DNA of 64,000 bases, taken from positions 265,333 through 329,332 of the forward strand of contig VXCM01000137.1 of the NCBI GenBank assembly GCA_014773175.1, in the 5' to 3' direction. How positions within the stretch are numbered: position 1 is the first letter of the stretch; each line of letters begins with the position of its first letter. This document shows positions 1 to 46,574 of this stretch, piece after piece. The notes beneath the pieces were generated by a model. That model saw nothing but the letters and a program-made list of their open reading frames with translations, had not been told where the DNA came from and did not search any database. The position numbers and the translations under genes were made by a program. Source of the stretch: Lucifuga dentata. Lineage: Eukaryota > Chordata > Actinopteri > Ophidiiformes > Bythitidae.

Positions 1-3000
1 AGGAAATAAATGTATTTCAAACACGATATGTAGATTGAAATTGCCATTAATCAGTGTTGCTGTACTCCAAGTGATAAACCTGGATAATGAGATTATACAT
101 TGAAGTATCCATTGTTTTATGATTAGCGTAAGCAATCTCCATTTGTATTTCCTCATCATATATATTCAATGAACGGCAGAAACCTAATAATTCCATCCAT
201 ATGTTCAGCTTTCTCCACATTTTTGCCTTAATTGCAGTGCAGCCAGAATCTGAGTAGAGTGTGCATATAAATGTCATGTTTGCTGTGCAATTATTCTTGT
301 TTTTTTCCAGATTATAGGTGGTGCTGTCACCGTCTGTGATCACTCTATCTTTTGGAATTCATTAGGTGATCATACTGTTGCAGTGAAGCAATTGTCGAAG
401 TTTTCAGAATTTTAAACATCTCTTTTCTGAACCGAATGTGTTCATGCATTCAATTCTGTATTTTGATGTGATCTTTAGCACACGTAGCTTTTAGATGACT
501 GAGGTCAGGAAAGAAAATGAAGCACTGGGATTATAAATGTCTCTTGCCGCCTGATCAGGCCATGTCTCAGTTGCGCTGCATGTTCTTCACTAAATGAAAA
601 TGGCCAGCGGCGGCTTGGTGAGCTCTGAAACAGTCAGTCTCACTTTCTCCAATTAAGCTGATCCACCCAACACCGTACGGCTGCACACTCCTCCCGCTGT
701 CTCATTCCTCAGAGATATCGCATTAGCTCTGAACTACACCAACCTGAATATTTGCCACTGCTTCTCAGCCGTTTCAGACAGCAGTGCAGATTTCCTCAAG
801 AATCATACTTGTGTTATTCAAATGTCTGTTGTGCCCTGGAATAATTATTCTTTTCATGTGTCTTCCATAAACGAATTCATGCTGATGATATAAGGCTTTG
901 TGAGTTCAAGACCCATGAGCTGATACTCTGTAGATGGATAACCAGCTCAAGATGGTATTTTATTTTTGATTAAATAAAGTTGAGAGTTAATTTAGCACAC
1001 CTTCAGAGATTCCAAGTTTTAGCGGTCTATTAGCATTTAAACCTAATGGCTGATGGATGGCTTTAATTTGTAGCTTGGAAATTACAATGCTAATTTGAGA
1101 CGAATTGCTAGCTAAAGTTAAATCAGACTCCAGAGTCACTATTTTTCTTGTACTCTCACTTGCGTCCTAGATGTGAGCCTCCAGTGCAATTTCCCAGTTA
1201 CATAACAGTAAGGAGCAGAGAAATGGCCAAGTTAATGAAAGCAAAAGCATTCAGCTAATGGAGGCCAGCCTTGAGTCATACTGGGTTTCAGCCAGTCTCC
1301 AGTCCGTGTGTTCTCTCACAGCTATAAAGCATCGCAAGATAGGATAGATAGGGGTTATTCTCAACAATCAGCGATTGATTTGGCATATCATAAAGATGAA
1401 AGCAGATTTTTGATTACATAAATTACTGTAATGTTATATTGTATGCAGGGCCTATTATTTAGTGCAATATTTTTATTTATTTTCTCTAAGCAACACACAT
1501 CTGAGAATTTCCCATCAATGTAGTTTTTCATTTTCCTCAGTCTATGACTTCAATATTTGTCACACTCGAAGTGCCTTTTCTTCGGCCTGAGGAATGTCGA
1601 ACCTTTACAATGTGCCATGTAATGCTTTGGCAAAGAGGTGAGTGTGACGCTTGTTAATAAGAGGACTGCTAGAAATTCCACAGGAGAAAAGTTCTCAGCG
1701 TTTCCATTGTCATGCCTGTAGGAAATGGGAGGATGATGTGTTGAGAGCTTGCCAGAGTGCCAACAACTACAGCTTTCATGCCTTTAAAAATATTATTCTT
1801 CAGTACTGTTTTCCCAGTTGGCTTGGCCCCGCCTCTTTTCACCTGTAGAAACCCAGCTTCCTTGACAGGGTGCAAAACAAGAAGGACTTGAAAATGCAGC
1901 CACAACCAAACTGGCTATATTGAATGTATGACTGATGATTTGCAGCAACTGCAAGTCAAATGAGTTGGTAAATAAGAGCTGTAGGATTGAGACATCGCGT
2001 GTCGTCTACACCTGCCTCTCTCACATAATTCTCCATCACATCATCTGTACGGCATTATTCTCATTCTTACACTCAGGAAATGTTGTGGTGGATTGTCATG
2101 GGAATTTAGCAGCGCAGTCACTGAAGTTTGCTTAATTAGCTAAACAGTGTGGGCTGTGGAGAACACTACAGGCGCACACTCCCACGCATCCACACACACA
2201 CACACACACACACACCTGACAGCTACATACCCAGTTTCATGCTTGAAAAAGACTCATGTTGTCTCAGATACGTGGTTTCTCACTGACAGTGTTGCACTTT
2301 GTAATCCTGACAGTTTCGGCTGTGGCTCTGCAGCTTTCCGAACAAATGGTGATGCAATGGCATCCAGGTGGTTATGTACCTGTCTTGCCATGAGTGGCAG
2401 GGTCCCAGGGGTAGCATAGCTGGTACAGTCCCGCCTCATACAGTTTTTTTTTAGTTGGCTTTTTGTTCTGTGATGCTTCTGAGGAAGGTACACTACAAAG
2501 TACACTATTGTCGGTAAGAAATCATTTCATATGAGGGTATGTTCCCATCTGGTTTGGGGCCACTCTGGTGTAGATGAATAAGTCAAAAGGCTCAGGGTCC
2601 TGGTCTCGGTTTAGAGTTGCACAGCAGGTGCTTAGGCGAGGCCAGTCTGGGGTCTCGGGTAATACTATCTTGGATGGGGATTTCTGAATATCTCACTGCC
2701 ATGTCACCCTGCTGTTTTCTTCCCAGAAAGAGCAGAGATATTAGGCTGACATTATTTTTTTTTAAATTAAGCATATTGATTAGTTGGCTTGATGTGAGTT
2801 AGTGTCAGGGGCCCGTTTGGTTTAGGGTATGCAGAATTGCAAATACAAGTAGGCTGATTGCTGGAAAGAGTAGAAAGCGAACAGATGGATTTTTCCGGAT
2901 GAAGAAGCATGATGTATTGACAGAACTGAATGAACAAGATGTCAGACACGACAACTCTTCCATTATGTAACACAACGCATTAAAGCAGGAGCTATGGAAA

Positions 3001-4628
3001 AAGTAATTTAACGTGCCAGCATGAAATAATTTGGATCGTTTCGCATCATCACCATATATTGGTGTCCACTTGATCCCTTAGCAAACTAATCAGATCACGA
3101 AATGCCCTTTCGAACAGGTGTAAAGAATTTTTGTAGTTTTACATCAGACAGGGCAAATGATACCTCTTGCACCTCTGAGTGGTAAAAACCACAGAAATGC
3201 TTCGGATATTCACGTTTCAGATCTGCAAATCCAGTAAATCTGGAATTTGACTGCACATCTGTTAGAAATCTTTACGTGCTGCAGCTGAAATACCAAATGT
3301 TGTCTGTCATCAAACACAGTGTGACACAGATAAAGTGAAGGTTTGATTACCACTGCTGTCACTTGTGGGAAATCACTGGATCTTAATTGTGAGACTCCAT
3401 CCCCCCCCCNCCCACTCCAGTGTGCTACATATAAAGTCTGCATTGGGGGTGTTAATTAACAGCTCGCCTTTTTTTTTAATGCTATGAAGCTGCGGAGTTG
3501 AAAGGTCCAGTGCATATCTTCGTTAATTATGATCTTTTTGTACCTTTGCTGTCAGCAAGTAATAAACTTATCACTACCTTGTTAAATGAAATTTCTGGTG
3601 GTTACTAGAAATACCTTTTATAATGATGGCCTTTTAAAAATATTATCTTTTTCAACCTTTTTCCAACTATGCTTTATGGTCCATTTTAAAGAATTGGTAT
3701 CTGGGCTGACTTCAATGTAAGCATGACCCTTGGTCATCTTCATTTGAAGTTTACTTACATGGTTATTTGCATAGAAAATATGCACCACCAGGATCTGGGT
3801 GATTGGAAAGTAAACGCTTGCATGTTGAAATGTATGCAAACAGGATGTGGCCTTTTTAATACATTGGTTGTATCCCAAGTTTGCTAGTGCTTGTTGCATT
3901 GCATTGAGAAACTGTTCTTTTCAAGGCACTAATTATGGAAATCGACAGTAAAAGATTTGTGGTGAATATGCAGACTCTAATTTCCATGATGTCAAACAGA
4001 ATAAACAGTTTTTCTCTATCTTTTAAATAATTCTGTTAAATTCACGCCCGACTGCAGATTTGATCTCTGTTCTTAAGGTCATACAACATAAAACAGAGGG
4101 TGTTTAAATAAAAAGACGCGTGCAGCTTGACATATTAATCACTGCTAAATAGCACAGGCACATTCTTTTGACTTTGTTGTTCCATAAAATAGTCTTTTTA
4201 TATCAATGAATGCTGGAAACTTTTTGTGGTATCTCACTTATCTGCTTTGTGGAAACTCTTTTGCTGCAGATACTGCAGACAAACCCAGTGTCCCTGGGAA
4301 CTATAAGGGTCTGTTGTAAATGTTGGAAATGAAATGAGTCACAGATCATAGCAGCAATTTGGTAAAGTTTCTCAGAGGGTGGGCTCCAAGCATAGGAGAG
4401 AACATTAGCACTCTCTCCTGCAGGGAGTAGATCCCCTGAAGGTACAGAGTATGTACTAATCAAACATCTTAAATGCCATTTGCTCAGTGATGTGGAATTA
4501 ACTGTGTATCCGTATAAGCCTTTTGCCCGTGAAAAATACATTAAAACAGTGTTGAAAATACTTACAGAAAGGATAACGAGATTAATGATGCTACATAACC
4601 ATTTTTTTTCCTTTATTTCTATTTGCAG
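1..4628 (+). other. ppp3ca: ppp3ca intron 1 (3' part)
   Basis: Non-coding sequence upstream of the first visible calcineurin exon. All six frames contain only short ORFs, with no recognisable protein domain. It holds a CA microsatellite at 2191-2215 and a single N inside a C run at 3410. It ends in a pyrimidine-rich tract and a CAG acceptor at 4626-4628. The coding first exon, normally about 19 codons, is not in the window. Confidence 0.75.
2191..2215. repeat. (CA)n microsatellite
   Basis: About 12 perfect CA units in ppp3ca intron 1. Confidence 0.95.
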
Positions 4629-39277
<34,649 letters not shown>

Positions 39278-40115
39278 AGCCCACCGGGAGGCGCCACCTC
39301 GGCCGCCGGGGCTGCCCTGCCCTCTGCCTCATCATGGCGTGCTGCTGCAGAAAAGGGGCAAAGGGTGAGGGAGTTGAGAGGAGGGGANCTTCTCACATAC
39401 TTTGGATTTGCCTTTAAAATATTAGTTCATAGTCAAATCTGCTAAGTTATTGCTGGTTCACATTTCTGAACGGTCAGGCCTCGTGCTTGTTTCTACACCG
39501 CAGTATGTCCGAGAGAAAGAGAGAGATCTTAAAGGTGATGTGTTTAGTTTTCTTTTATTTTTTTTGGAAAGACCCTTACTCATTTACACCACAATGGAAA
39601 GTTGTGTAACTTCTTACTAACTATTGTACGTTTACAAAAATACAGCACTAAAATGGACAGAACATGAGATAATGTTTTTAACATATAAGGGTGTACAAAC
39701 TAAATAAGGACTATTTATTGATAACTTTTTTTTTTTTGCTACTCTTATAAAATAGCTCTGAAATGAATTAGGCAGTCTTAAAAAGAATGTTGCAATGTTG
39801 TCGAAATGCCAAATAATGGAACGTTTTATGGTTTTGTACAGATTATGCTTACCTCAGGTTCTTTTGGTGTGTGCTTTGACCTGATTTTTCTGTATAATGG
39901 CTAAATAACTTGGTAATGAATACCTATTTTCTTGAGTTTCATAACTGGAATTTACATTTACCTATCTATCATTTGCAAATATGTTTATTTTTTGTCTCTG
40001 GGGAGGGGGGGGGTAGATTTATTGTGGCTTGCTGGAACTGAGTGTTAATTTTTCTCTTTTTAAGTATTGCGAACAAAGTAAAAATAGAGAACCTATATTG
40101 TGTAAAAAAGAATAC

Positions 40116-40121
40116 AATAAA
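40116..40121 (+). terminator. ppp3ca: Polyadenylation signal, proximal candidate
   Basis: AATAAA about 840 nt after the stop codon. Confidence 0.5.
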
Positions 40122-40733
40122 GTGTCTGCCTATGCATGTTTTATAAAAATCAAACAAATGAAATAGAAAATCTGAATACTTGGCTGGTGAAGCCTGTTTT
40201 GAAATATATTGCGCTTTAGTGAACATATACTGGAAACATATACCTGCATACTTTCAATTAACACCATGATGCTCTATGCCTTCAACTTCTTTTGTAATTG
40301 AAGCATTTAATTATCTATGATGGATGAGAAATCATATTTTTAACCTGCGCTTGTAAGTGCACAGTCCAATTAAGCATGTTTGACAATTCTTGTGAGGTGT
40401 GGTTACATGTGGAACTCAAAAATGCATGATAGCTGTTTGTGTCATATAACAGGTTAATCGGTTTTGTTCTGTTTTGTAAATGTGCCACAAGTGTAATTTG
40501 ATTATATTACTATTATTATTTGGAACTCTGCTTTGTATATCAGTTACAGGTTTGATACTGCTCAATACTTTAAGATGAAACAAAAAAATACTTAGATCTT
40601 TTTTAAGAACTGCTTAAGTGCCCAAGTAATTCACTACACGACATGAAGCCTTGCTTTTTGTAATTTAACTTCAAAACTGTTGGCAGATGAGGCATGCACT
40701 TGCAACTATGAAAAGTATTTTATATAACTGTTC

Positions 40734-40739
40734 AATAAA
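40734..40739 (+). terminator. ppp3ca: Polyadenylation signal, distal candidate
   Basis: AATAAA followed by a TGT-containing stretch, about 1.46 kb after the stop. Confidence 0.5.
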
Positions 40740-40760
40740 AATGTGCATGAATTTCAACTT

Positions 40761-41118
40761 GAAATGAACCTGAAGCTTTTCCTATATGCATGTGTACGTG
40801 TGTGTGCAAGCGTGACTAAGGCTGTCCTACATTCAGTCCTTTGCCAATAAATATCCAAGATAAAATATTAATACATTGTACACATAAGCCTTAGGGCATT
40901 TTTTGCTTTGCAAGGGAATGGAAGTGTCTGTGTATTCCTGCAAAATAATAAGGAACATATTTAATGTACCACGTAAATATTAGACCCATGTGAATCTACA
41001 TTCCAACAGTTTTTACAGTAACAATTTACATTTACTTAAGTATGCAATTAAGTTTGAGATAATGGTAGTTTAGATCAAGCTATACTTGATAATTCAAAAA
41101 TAACCTGAAGAAAAGTTT

Positions 41119-41149
<31 letters not shown>

Positions 41150-43595
41150 GTTATCTTTAGTGTCAAAGAAGTGTCAGAAGTACAGGACAACAGTGAACAA
41201 AAAGAAAAATCAATAAAGAAACCTAAAAAAAAATAAAAATAAAAATAACAAACTGGGAATAAATCTACATTTATGAATATTATGTAACTCTAATCCACTT
41301 TCAATTTTGGATTTTTAAAGTACATTTATTCAAGCTGTTGAAGCTAAAAATGCAGGAAAAATTTATTTTTACGACCTTTCCTAGTCCATTAAATGCATCA
41401 TGGTTAGCCGCTCATGCCTGATGCTAAATTAAAAACTGCGTCAGAATAATTGGATATAATCCAAACAAATTATAATTCAGGAAGCTAATAATTAATTGCT
41501 TATAGATAAATTGCCGTTGAGAAATCAACCAAAGAGAAGAAGTTCTGTTCAGATTGTGGAAAAAGACGGATTTATTCATCTTTACAGTCTTGAAAACTTA
41601 CAGACTGGTGAGTGTTTTTAGCTATTAGCATTAGCCTGGAGCTAAGGTTGCTGCTGTTTTCTCAGTAATATCACATTTTTCCAAGTACAGGTAAGTGTAA
41701 ACTTTAAGTAGTGAAGAATTCAATTAATAATGCAAAGGTAATCATAATATAAAAATGGAGTTTTAAAAAATTTAAGGCTGAATCTGTAATCTTTTGACCA
41801 TATATATTTGCGATGTCGTACTTATCGAACAGATTCAAGTTATGGATGAAAAGTGAGCATTTTATAGATAATAGGATTGCTTTACTGCTGTGCATATGAA
41901 ATTTACTGATATATAAAAACTTTTAACAGCAATAGAATCACTATAAGACCGTAACTTTTAACAAGTTTTGTACACTTATTAAAAGACTTGTCCGTCAATT
42001 TGCGTTTGGCAGCAGGTTCCAGTCCCATGTTGAGTTTTGGTGTTTAGACGTCTGAACCATTACGTAGATTTGTGACTTAGACTTAAGTTTTGTGTCTCGT
42101 AAACATCTTTGAATGATCTACTCTAACATGTTTTCTGCAAAAAGGAATGTGGCATTGAGAGAACAATATTTACATGGGAAGTTGCTACTTGACAATCCAC
42201 GACAAAGATGTTTCCTCTGCTCCGACCTTAGTAACTTCTTTGATTATAGTATGAAGGCAAAGCCAAGAATGTCCAAACATTCTGTGCTGCCTTCCTCTTT
42301 ATCCAGAGATTCAGTGTTGATTACAATGCCAAGGTTGTTGTTACCTCTGACAAAATATATTACACTTTCCTGGTGATACCTACTGCAAATAAGCTCTGCC
42401 TTCACATATAAATCAACCAAGGTATCAAAAAAAAAAAAAGAATTAGCAGTTTTAAATTTTTAGATTAGTCTGTCTGACTGTATAAAGGACAGAGAGAGCT
42501 TAAGATAGAAATAGAATATTTTACTCTAAGTGATCATACCATTTAACTAACAAGCATTTACTTCATTTACTTATTTGCACTTAATTTGTAAAAACCTGTT
42601 TCTTTGGTCTGCTGAAGTCAAGACACAATGCTCCAATGGAAGGAAGCAAACCTTGACATCCTGTTTTTTTGGGAGTGCCAAAAAACAGGGGTTGGGTCAG
42701 TTGCCACAGAGGAATAATGTACAATCAACTGAGCTTGATTTAAGAAATGCTCTGTAAAGGATATTATGTAAGGAGTATGTAGGAATATTTGTACACGGAT
42801 GAGGTTCAGTACAGGAGAGATTCTTGGTGTTATATCACTTCCACAGCGTAAAAAAACTGAATTAAACTTGTTCCATAGTGACTTATCCATTACTGAACTG
42901 TATGATTATCCGTATTTGTTTCTCTGAATTTTTTTTTTTTTTTTTTTNATTTTTTTTTTTTTTTTTTTACCCACTACAAGTATAAGTAGAGTGAGTCTGT
43001 GCATGAAATAATAGATAAACATGCTGGTTTGCCTAAGGTCATCTGCTTTTAGGAGGCAGCGTTCTTAAAACAATGAAGAATGGTGAAATGTCATGGCTGG
43101 TATTTGAGGAGCTGTGAAGTCATTTATTCCAGCTCTTTGCTCTCGGGCATCTTAAACATAACAACATGCATGTATGACCTCATATTGTTTGCTATTACAC
43201 AGGGATACCAAATGATACAGATATCGGTAATAAACACTCTTCATAAATTTCCATAACTAGTACCAATTAACTTGTCATTGGACCAGGAATTTTTACGGCA
43301 CCACTAAAAGATCCTAAAATCTTGCCGTATCTTGTGATAAAATGAAGTACTACATGCTTTAATAACATGTTCTTTTTCTTTTCTTTTTTTTTTTTCAACA
43401 TTTGGTTGCCTGTTTGGCCAAAATCATTGTCCAGCATGGACACAACTAAAACTTTATTTGCAGTTCATAATCTCTGTTAAGTCCCAGTGTCCTGCAGGAC
43501 AACAAAAAAATCATGACAGGAGTTGGCGATGCATTCACAATCCTCCAAACTAAGATTCACTTTAAATGGCAGCTCTGTGCTGGTCTGCATACGTC
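40761..43595. other. Intergenic, ppp3ca to emcn
   Basis: AT-rich sequence with T runs (41120-41149, and around N at 42948) and short A runs. The ORFs are short and on both strands without family resemblance. No gene or transposon is recognised. Part may belong to a longer ppp3ca 3'UTR. Confidence 0.75.
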
Positions 43596-43644
43596 AGGAA
43601 GGGAAGTGAGTCTATTTCCTCCCCTTCTTTATCTAAAGGAAGTG
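43596..43644 (+). promoter_or_regulatory. emcn: emcn promoter: ETS-GATA cluster
   Basis: Within 50 bp: AGGAA (43596), GGGAAGTG (43601), TTTCCT (43615, ETS on the other strand), TTATCT (43629, a GATA site on the minus strand) and AAAGGAAGTG (43635). ETS and GATA factors drive many endothelial genes, which fits endomucin. The cluster lies 110-160 bp before the ATG. No TATA box is seen. Confidence 0.5.
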
Positions 43645-43753
43645 CCAAAATAAGCATCAGCGGCGGCACTCCTGAGCTTGGACACCTTTTACACGGGCAA
43701 CTCATTTAGAATTTGAGGACGGACTTGGAGGAGTTCGCGGCCACAGAATAGCC

Positions 43754-43811
43754 ATGAAGACCATCAGGGTTGTTGTTCTTCTGCTCGCATCTGTCCAGTT
43801 CCTCACAACAG
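43754..43811 (+). CDS. emcn: emcn exon 1 (signal peptide)
   Basis: ATG in GCCATGA context. Nineteen codons form a basic n-region and a V/L-rich core. Ends ACAG|GTAGG in phase 1. Confidence 0.9.
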
Positions 43812-44264
43812 GTAGGATAATTAAATCTTCATAAATCTTTTGGTGTGGGATAGGATGGATTTTAGGACAGGATTGATTTTAAAGTGTTGAATCTGAGGGC
43901 CCTAAGGTGTCCAATACACTGTCACCACAACAGAGACGGAGCCTTTTCAACTAATTCATTATCNTAAAAAAAAAAAAAAAAAACATTTCCACAGGCAGAT
44001 TTTTTTTTAATCAGTTTGATGGCTTATCAGTTTTTGTTGTGCTTTTTTTGTGTGCAGCAGTACATGTTCACATTTTTGGTGAAGTGATTAATAATGGTAT
44101 ATGTTTAACTTTTTTTTTTTTTTTTAAGTCTTGTAATTTAATTTGGTCTTGGTACATGCAAAGATAAAGATCACAGTGTTTTCCACAAGACACTCACACT
44201 TTGAGCATTACCGTGGGGACATTCAGTCAAAGAGTGTATTTCCATTTGTCCAGATAAGCTCCGG

Positions 44265-44304
<40 letters not shown>

Positions 44305-44327
44305 TCAGTNGTCCAGATAAGCTCCGG

Positions 44328-44365
<38 letters not shown>

Positions 44366-45689
44366 TCAGTGGTCCCCTACTTTAATTATGTAGATTTTCT
44401 GACTATCAAGTTGGAAGCAAAATTTCTAAGTGTTCATTATTTTGCTTTATTCAGTTAAATTCTAAGGAATTTTCCTTGTGAATGTGAGAAAACAATGACC
44501 AAACTTGATAAAAGGCGGGAAAAAAACCCCAAAAAAAACCAGGCGTGATAAGTGAGTGTGTCTTGGTTGGAGGAAAGGAAAAAGAGGGTGGCTCTTGTTT
44601 GTTTTCCTCATGCAGAGCTGGGCACATTTCCAAAAGAACCTTTAACTCCTCTGTTCTGGACAGATAGGTGATCAGACAGCAGATAATCAGTGGGAACCAA
44701 ACTGCCGCCTCCCTCACAGAGAACACAGATTGTTGTCCTGAGACTGAAACGTCTCAGCTGCCAGCAAATCTGCGTCCAACATTTAGCGACAAACATCTGG
44801 AGGAAAAACCAGAGAAGGAGGCGTCAAACCTCTGCCAAGGCAGAAACCATCAGTAGAAAATGTTGATTAACTGCCTTCTGCATCTGGAGCTGCATCAAAA
44901 TACACTGATAGAAAGTCCGGCTGATTGGTTGATGGCGGCCATGATTTTTGGAGAATACCTGAGTCCTGTGTGTAATTATTGCGGCTTGTGAATTGTGCAA
45001 AACTTTTAGCGAGTGAGACGTGACCAATGGCTTTTACATCCTGTTATTTTGGCTCCACCCATAGGCAATATGTGCACGTGTCATTTAAATTGGTTGCAAG
45101 TTATAAGATATAAGAGATATGTGATGTCATATAGGCCACTCCTTCAAGGATTTAGCAACCAGATATTGGAAAATGGTGTGGAATATCAAGCTCGTACCAA
45201 CTTTGTTAAAGATTTGATGAAGTTTACAGGAGGCAGGGCAAAAAAAAAATTGTGAAAAATATGCTTGGAATATGAGCTGTACTTGGAGATTCTTCTTAAA
45301 CTCAGAAAGCATCTCTTGGTTGAATGATTATTCTAAAAAAAAATGATTGTGTAGCAAAGTCGTTCATAAATAGCCACATTGTGACACAGTTGAATGTCAC
45401 ACTGTGGCTGTTTATGAAAAGCTCTTCCTTGCCCAATGGCCTAACCTTCCACCAGATTTCACTGTAATCCATTAAGTCATTTTTAAGATGTGCTAACTAA
45501 CAAACAGACATGACAAAAAACATCTCCATGGAGATAAGAAAGAAAAGGAAATCATTTTTTTCTTGAGCCGGTGCCGAATCTTGCAGGTCAGCCATTCAGT
45601 ACACGCTCTGGTGTGAAACGAGTGTCGAACCTTGACGACAGGAAGTGTGTCCGGGCCCTTTTAGCTGCATAGGTCAGGAGGTGAGAGCA

Positions 45690-45746
<57 letters not shown>

Positions 45747-46468
45747 GATGCATCCTCATGCTGCTGAGGATATCCCCTCAGCACAGCGGTCACAGTTCTA
45801 TCTTAGCTCCTCATCCCCACTCTGACACAGAGGGCAAGTCTTTGTCTCCAACTCGCTGCCTTTCAACTTTTGCCAAACAGGAACCATGAAAATATGATGC
45901 TGTGATCCCAAAGGCAGGAATCTGTCTGATGAAATGTTTTACATAGATTAACTGATGGCAGCATTTTCAGTTCCTAGATAACGCATCGCAGTTTTGTACG
46001 TTTCCGATCGTTAGCACAGATTCTTTAATTGTGAGTGCAGACTCAAACGTCAGCTATGTACAGTAGTTCATCGTTTCACCTGTTATGTAAAAATGTGACT
46101 TTTTTAAACTTTCTGCTGGCTCTGGTTTACATTATTCTTGCTTCACCGTTTTATCAGATGGATCAGATGAATCTGTAGCACCAGCAACAGCAACACCAAC
46201 AGAACTGACACAAAGTGAGTATAACAGTAAACTAAATATAATATCAAAATGATTCTGCCATAAAATGATCCTCCTCAGACAACAGTTGATCTTATGCAAC
46301 CATTTCAGTCATGCTGCTGCTACTCTTATGTGTTTCGATGTGGGTGTGTGTGTGTTTGTGTGTGTGTCAGAACCAACAGCAGCCCCAATGACAACTCAAG
46401 TTCCTACTACCTCTGCTGCTCCTGCTGCCATCAAAACAACAACTGAGATCAGTGAGTGTAAATACTGA

Positions 46469-46506
<38 letters not shown>

Positions 46507-46540
46507 CAGTGTGCCCTTTCTTAATGGGATAGTAGAATGN

Positions 46541-46574
<34 letters not shown>

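Larger units (their letters stand above)
39278..40760 (+). other. ppp3ca: ppp3ca 3'UTR
   Basis: A GC-rich start (39278-39330) gives way to AT-rich sequence. A single N at 39388 marks a gap. AATAAA signals at 40116-40121 and 40734-40739 are the plausible ends, with another at 40846-40851. The exact cleavage site cannot be set from sequence alone. Confidence 0.65.
43812..46157 (+). other. emcn: emcn intron 1
   Basis: 2.3 kb. It holds N at 43964 beside an A run, a GT microsatellite duplicated falsely around N at 44310, a 56-nt hairpin (45363-45418), and a compound (TG)n(AG)n repeat (45690-45739). No coding exon is recognised. Confidence 0.8.

Noticed and set aside
4203..4541. 112-codon antisense ORF upstream of ppp3ca exon 2
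   Set aside because: No recognisable family and no promoter or splice context; likely chance.
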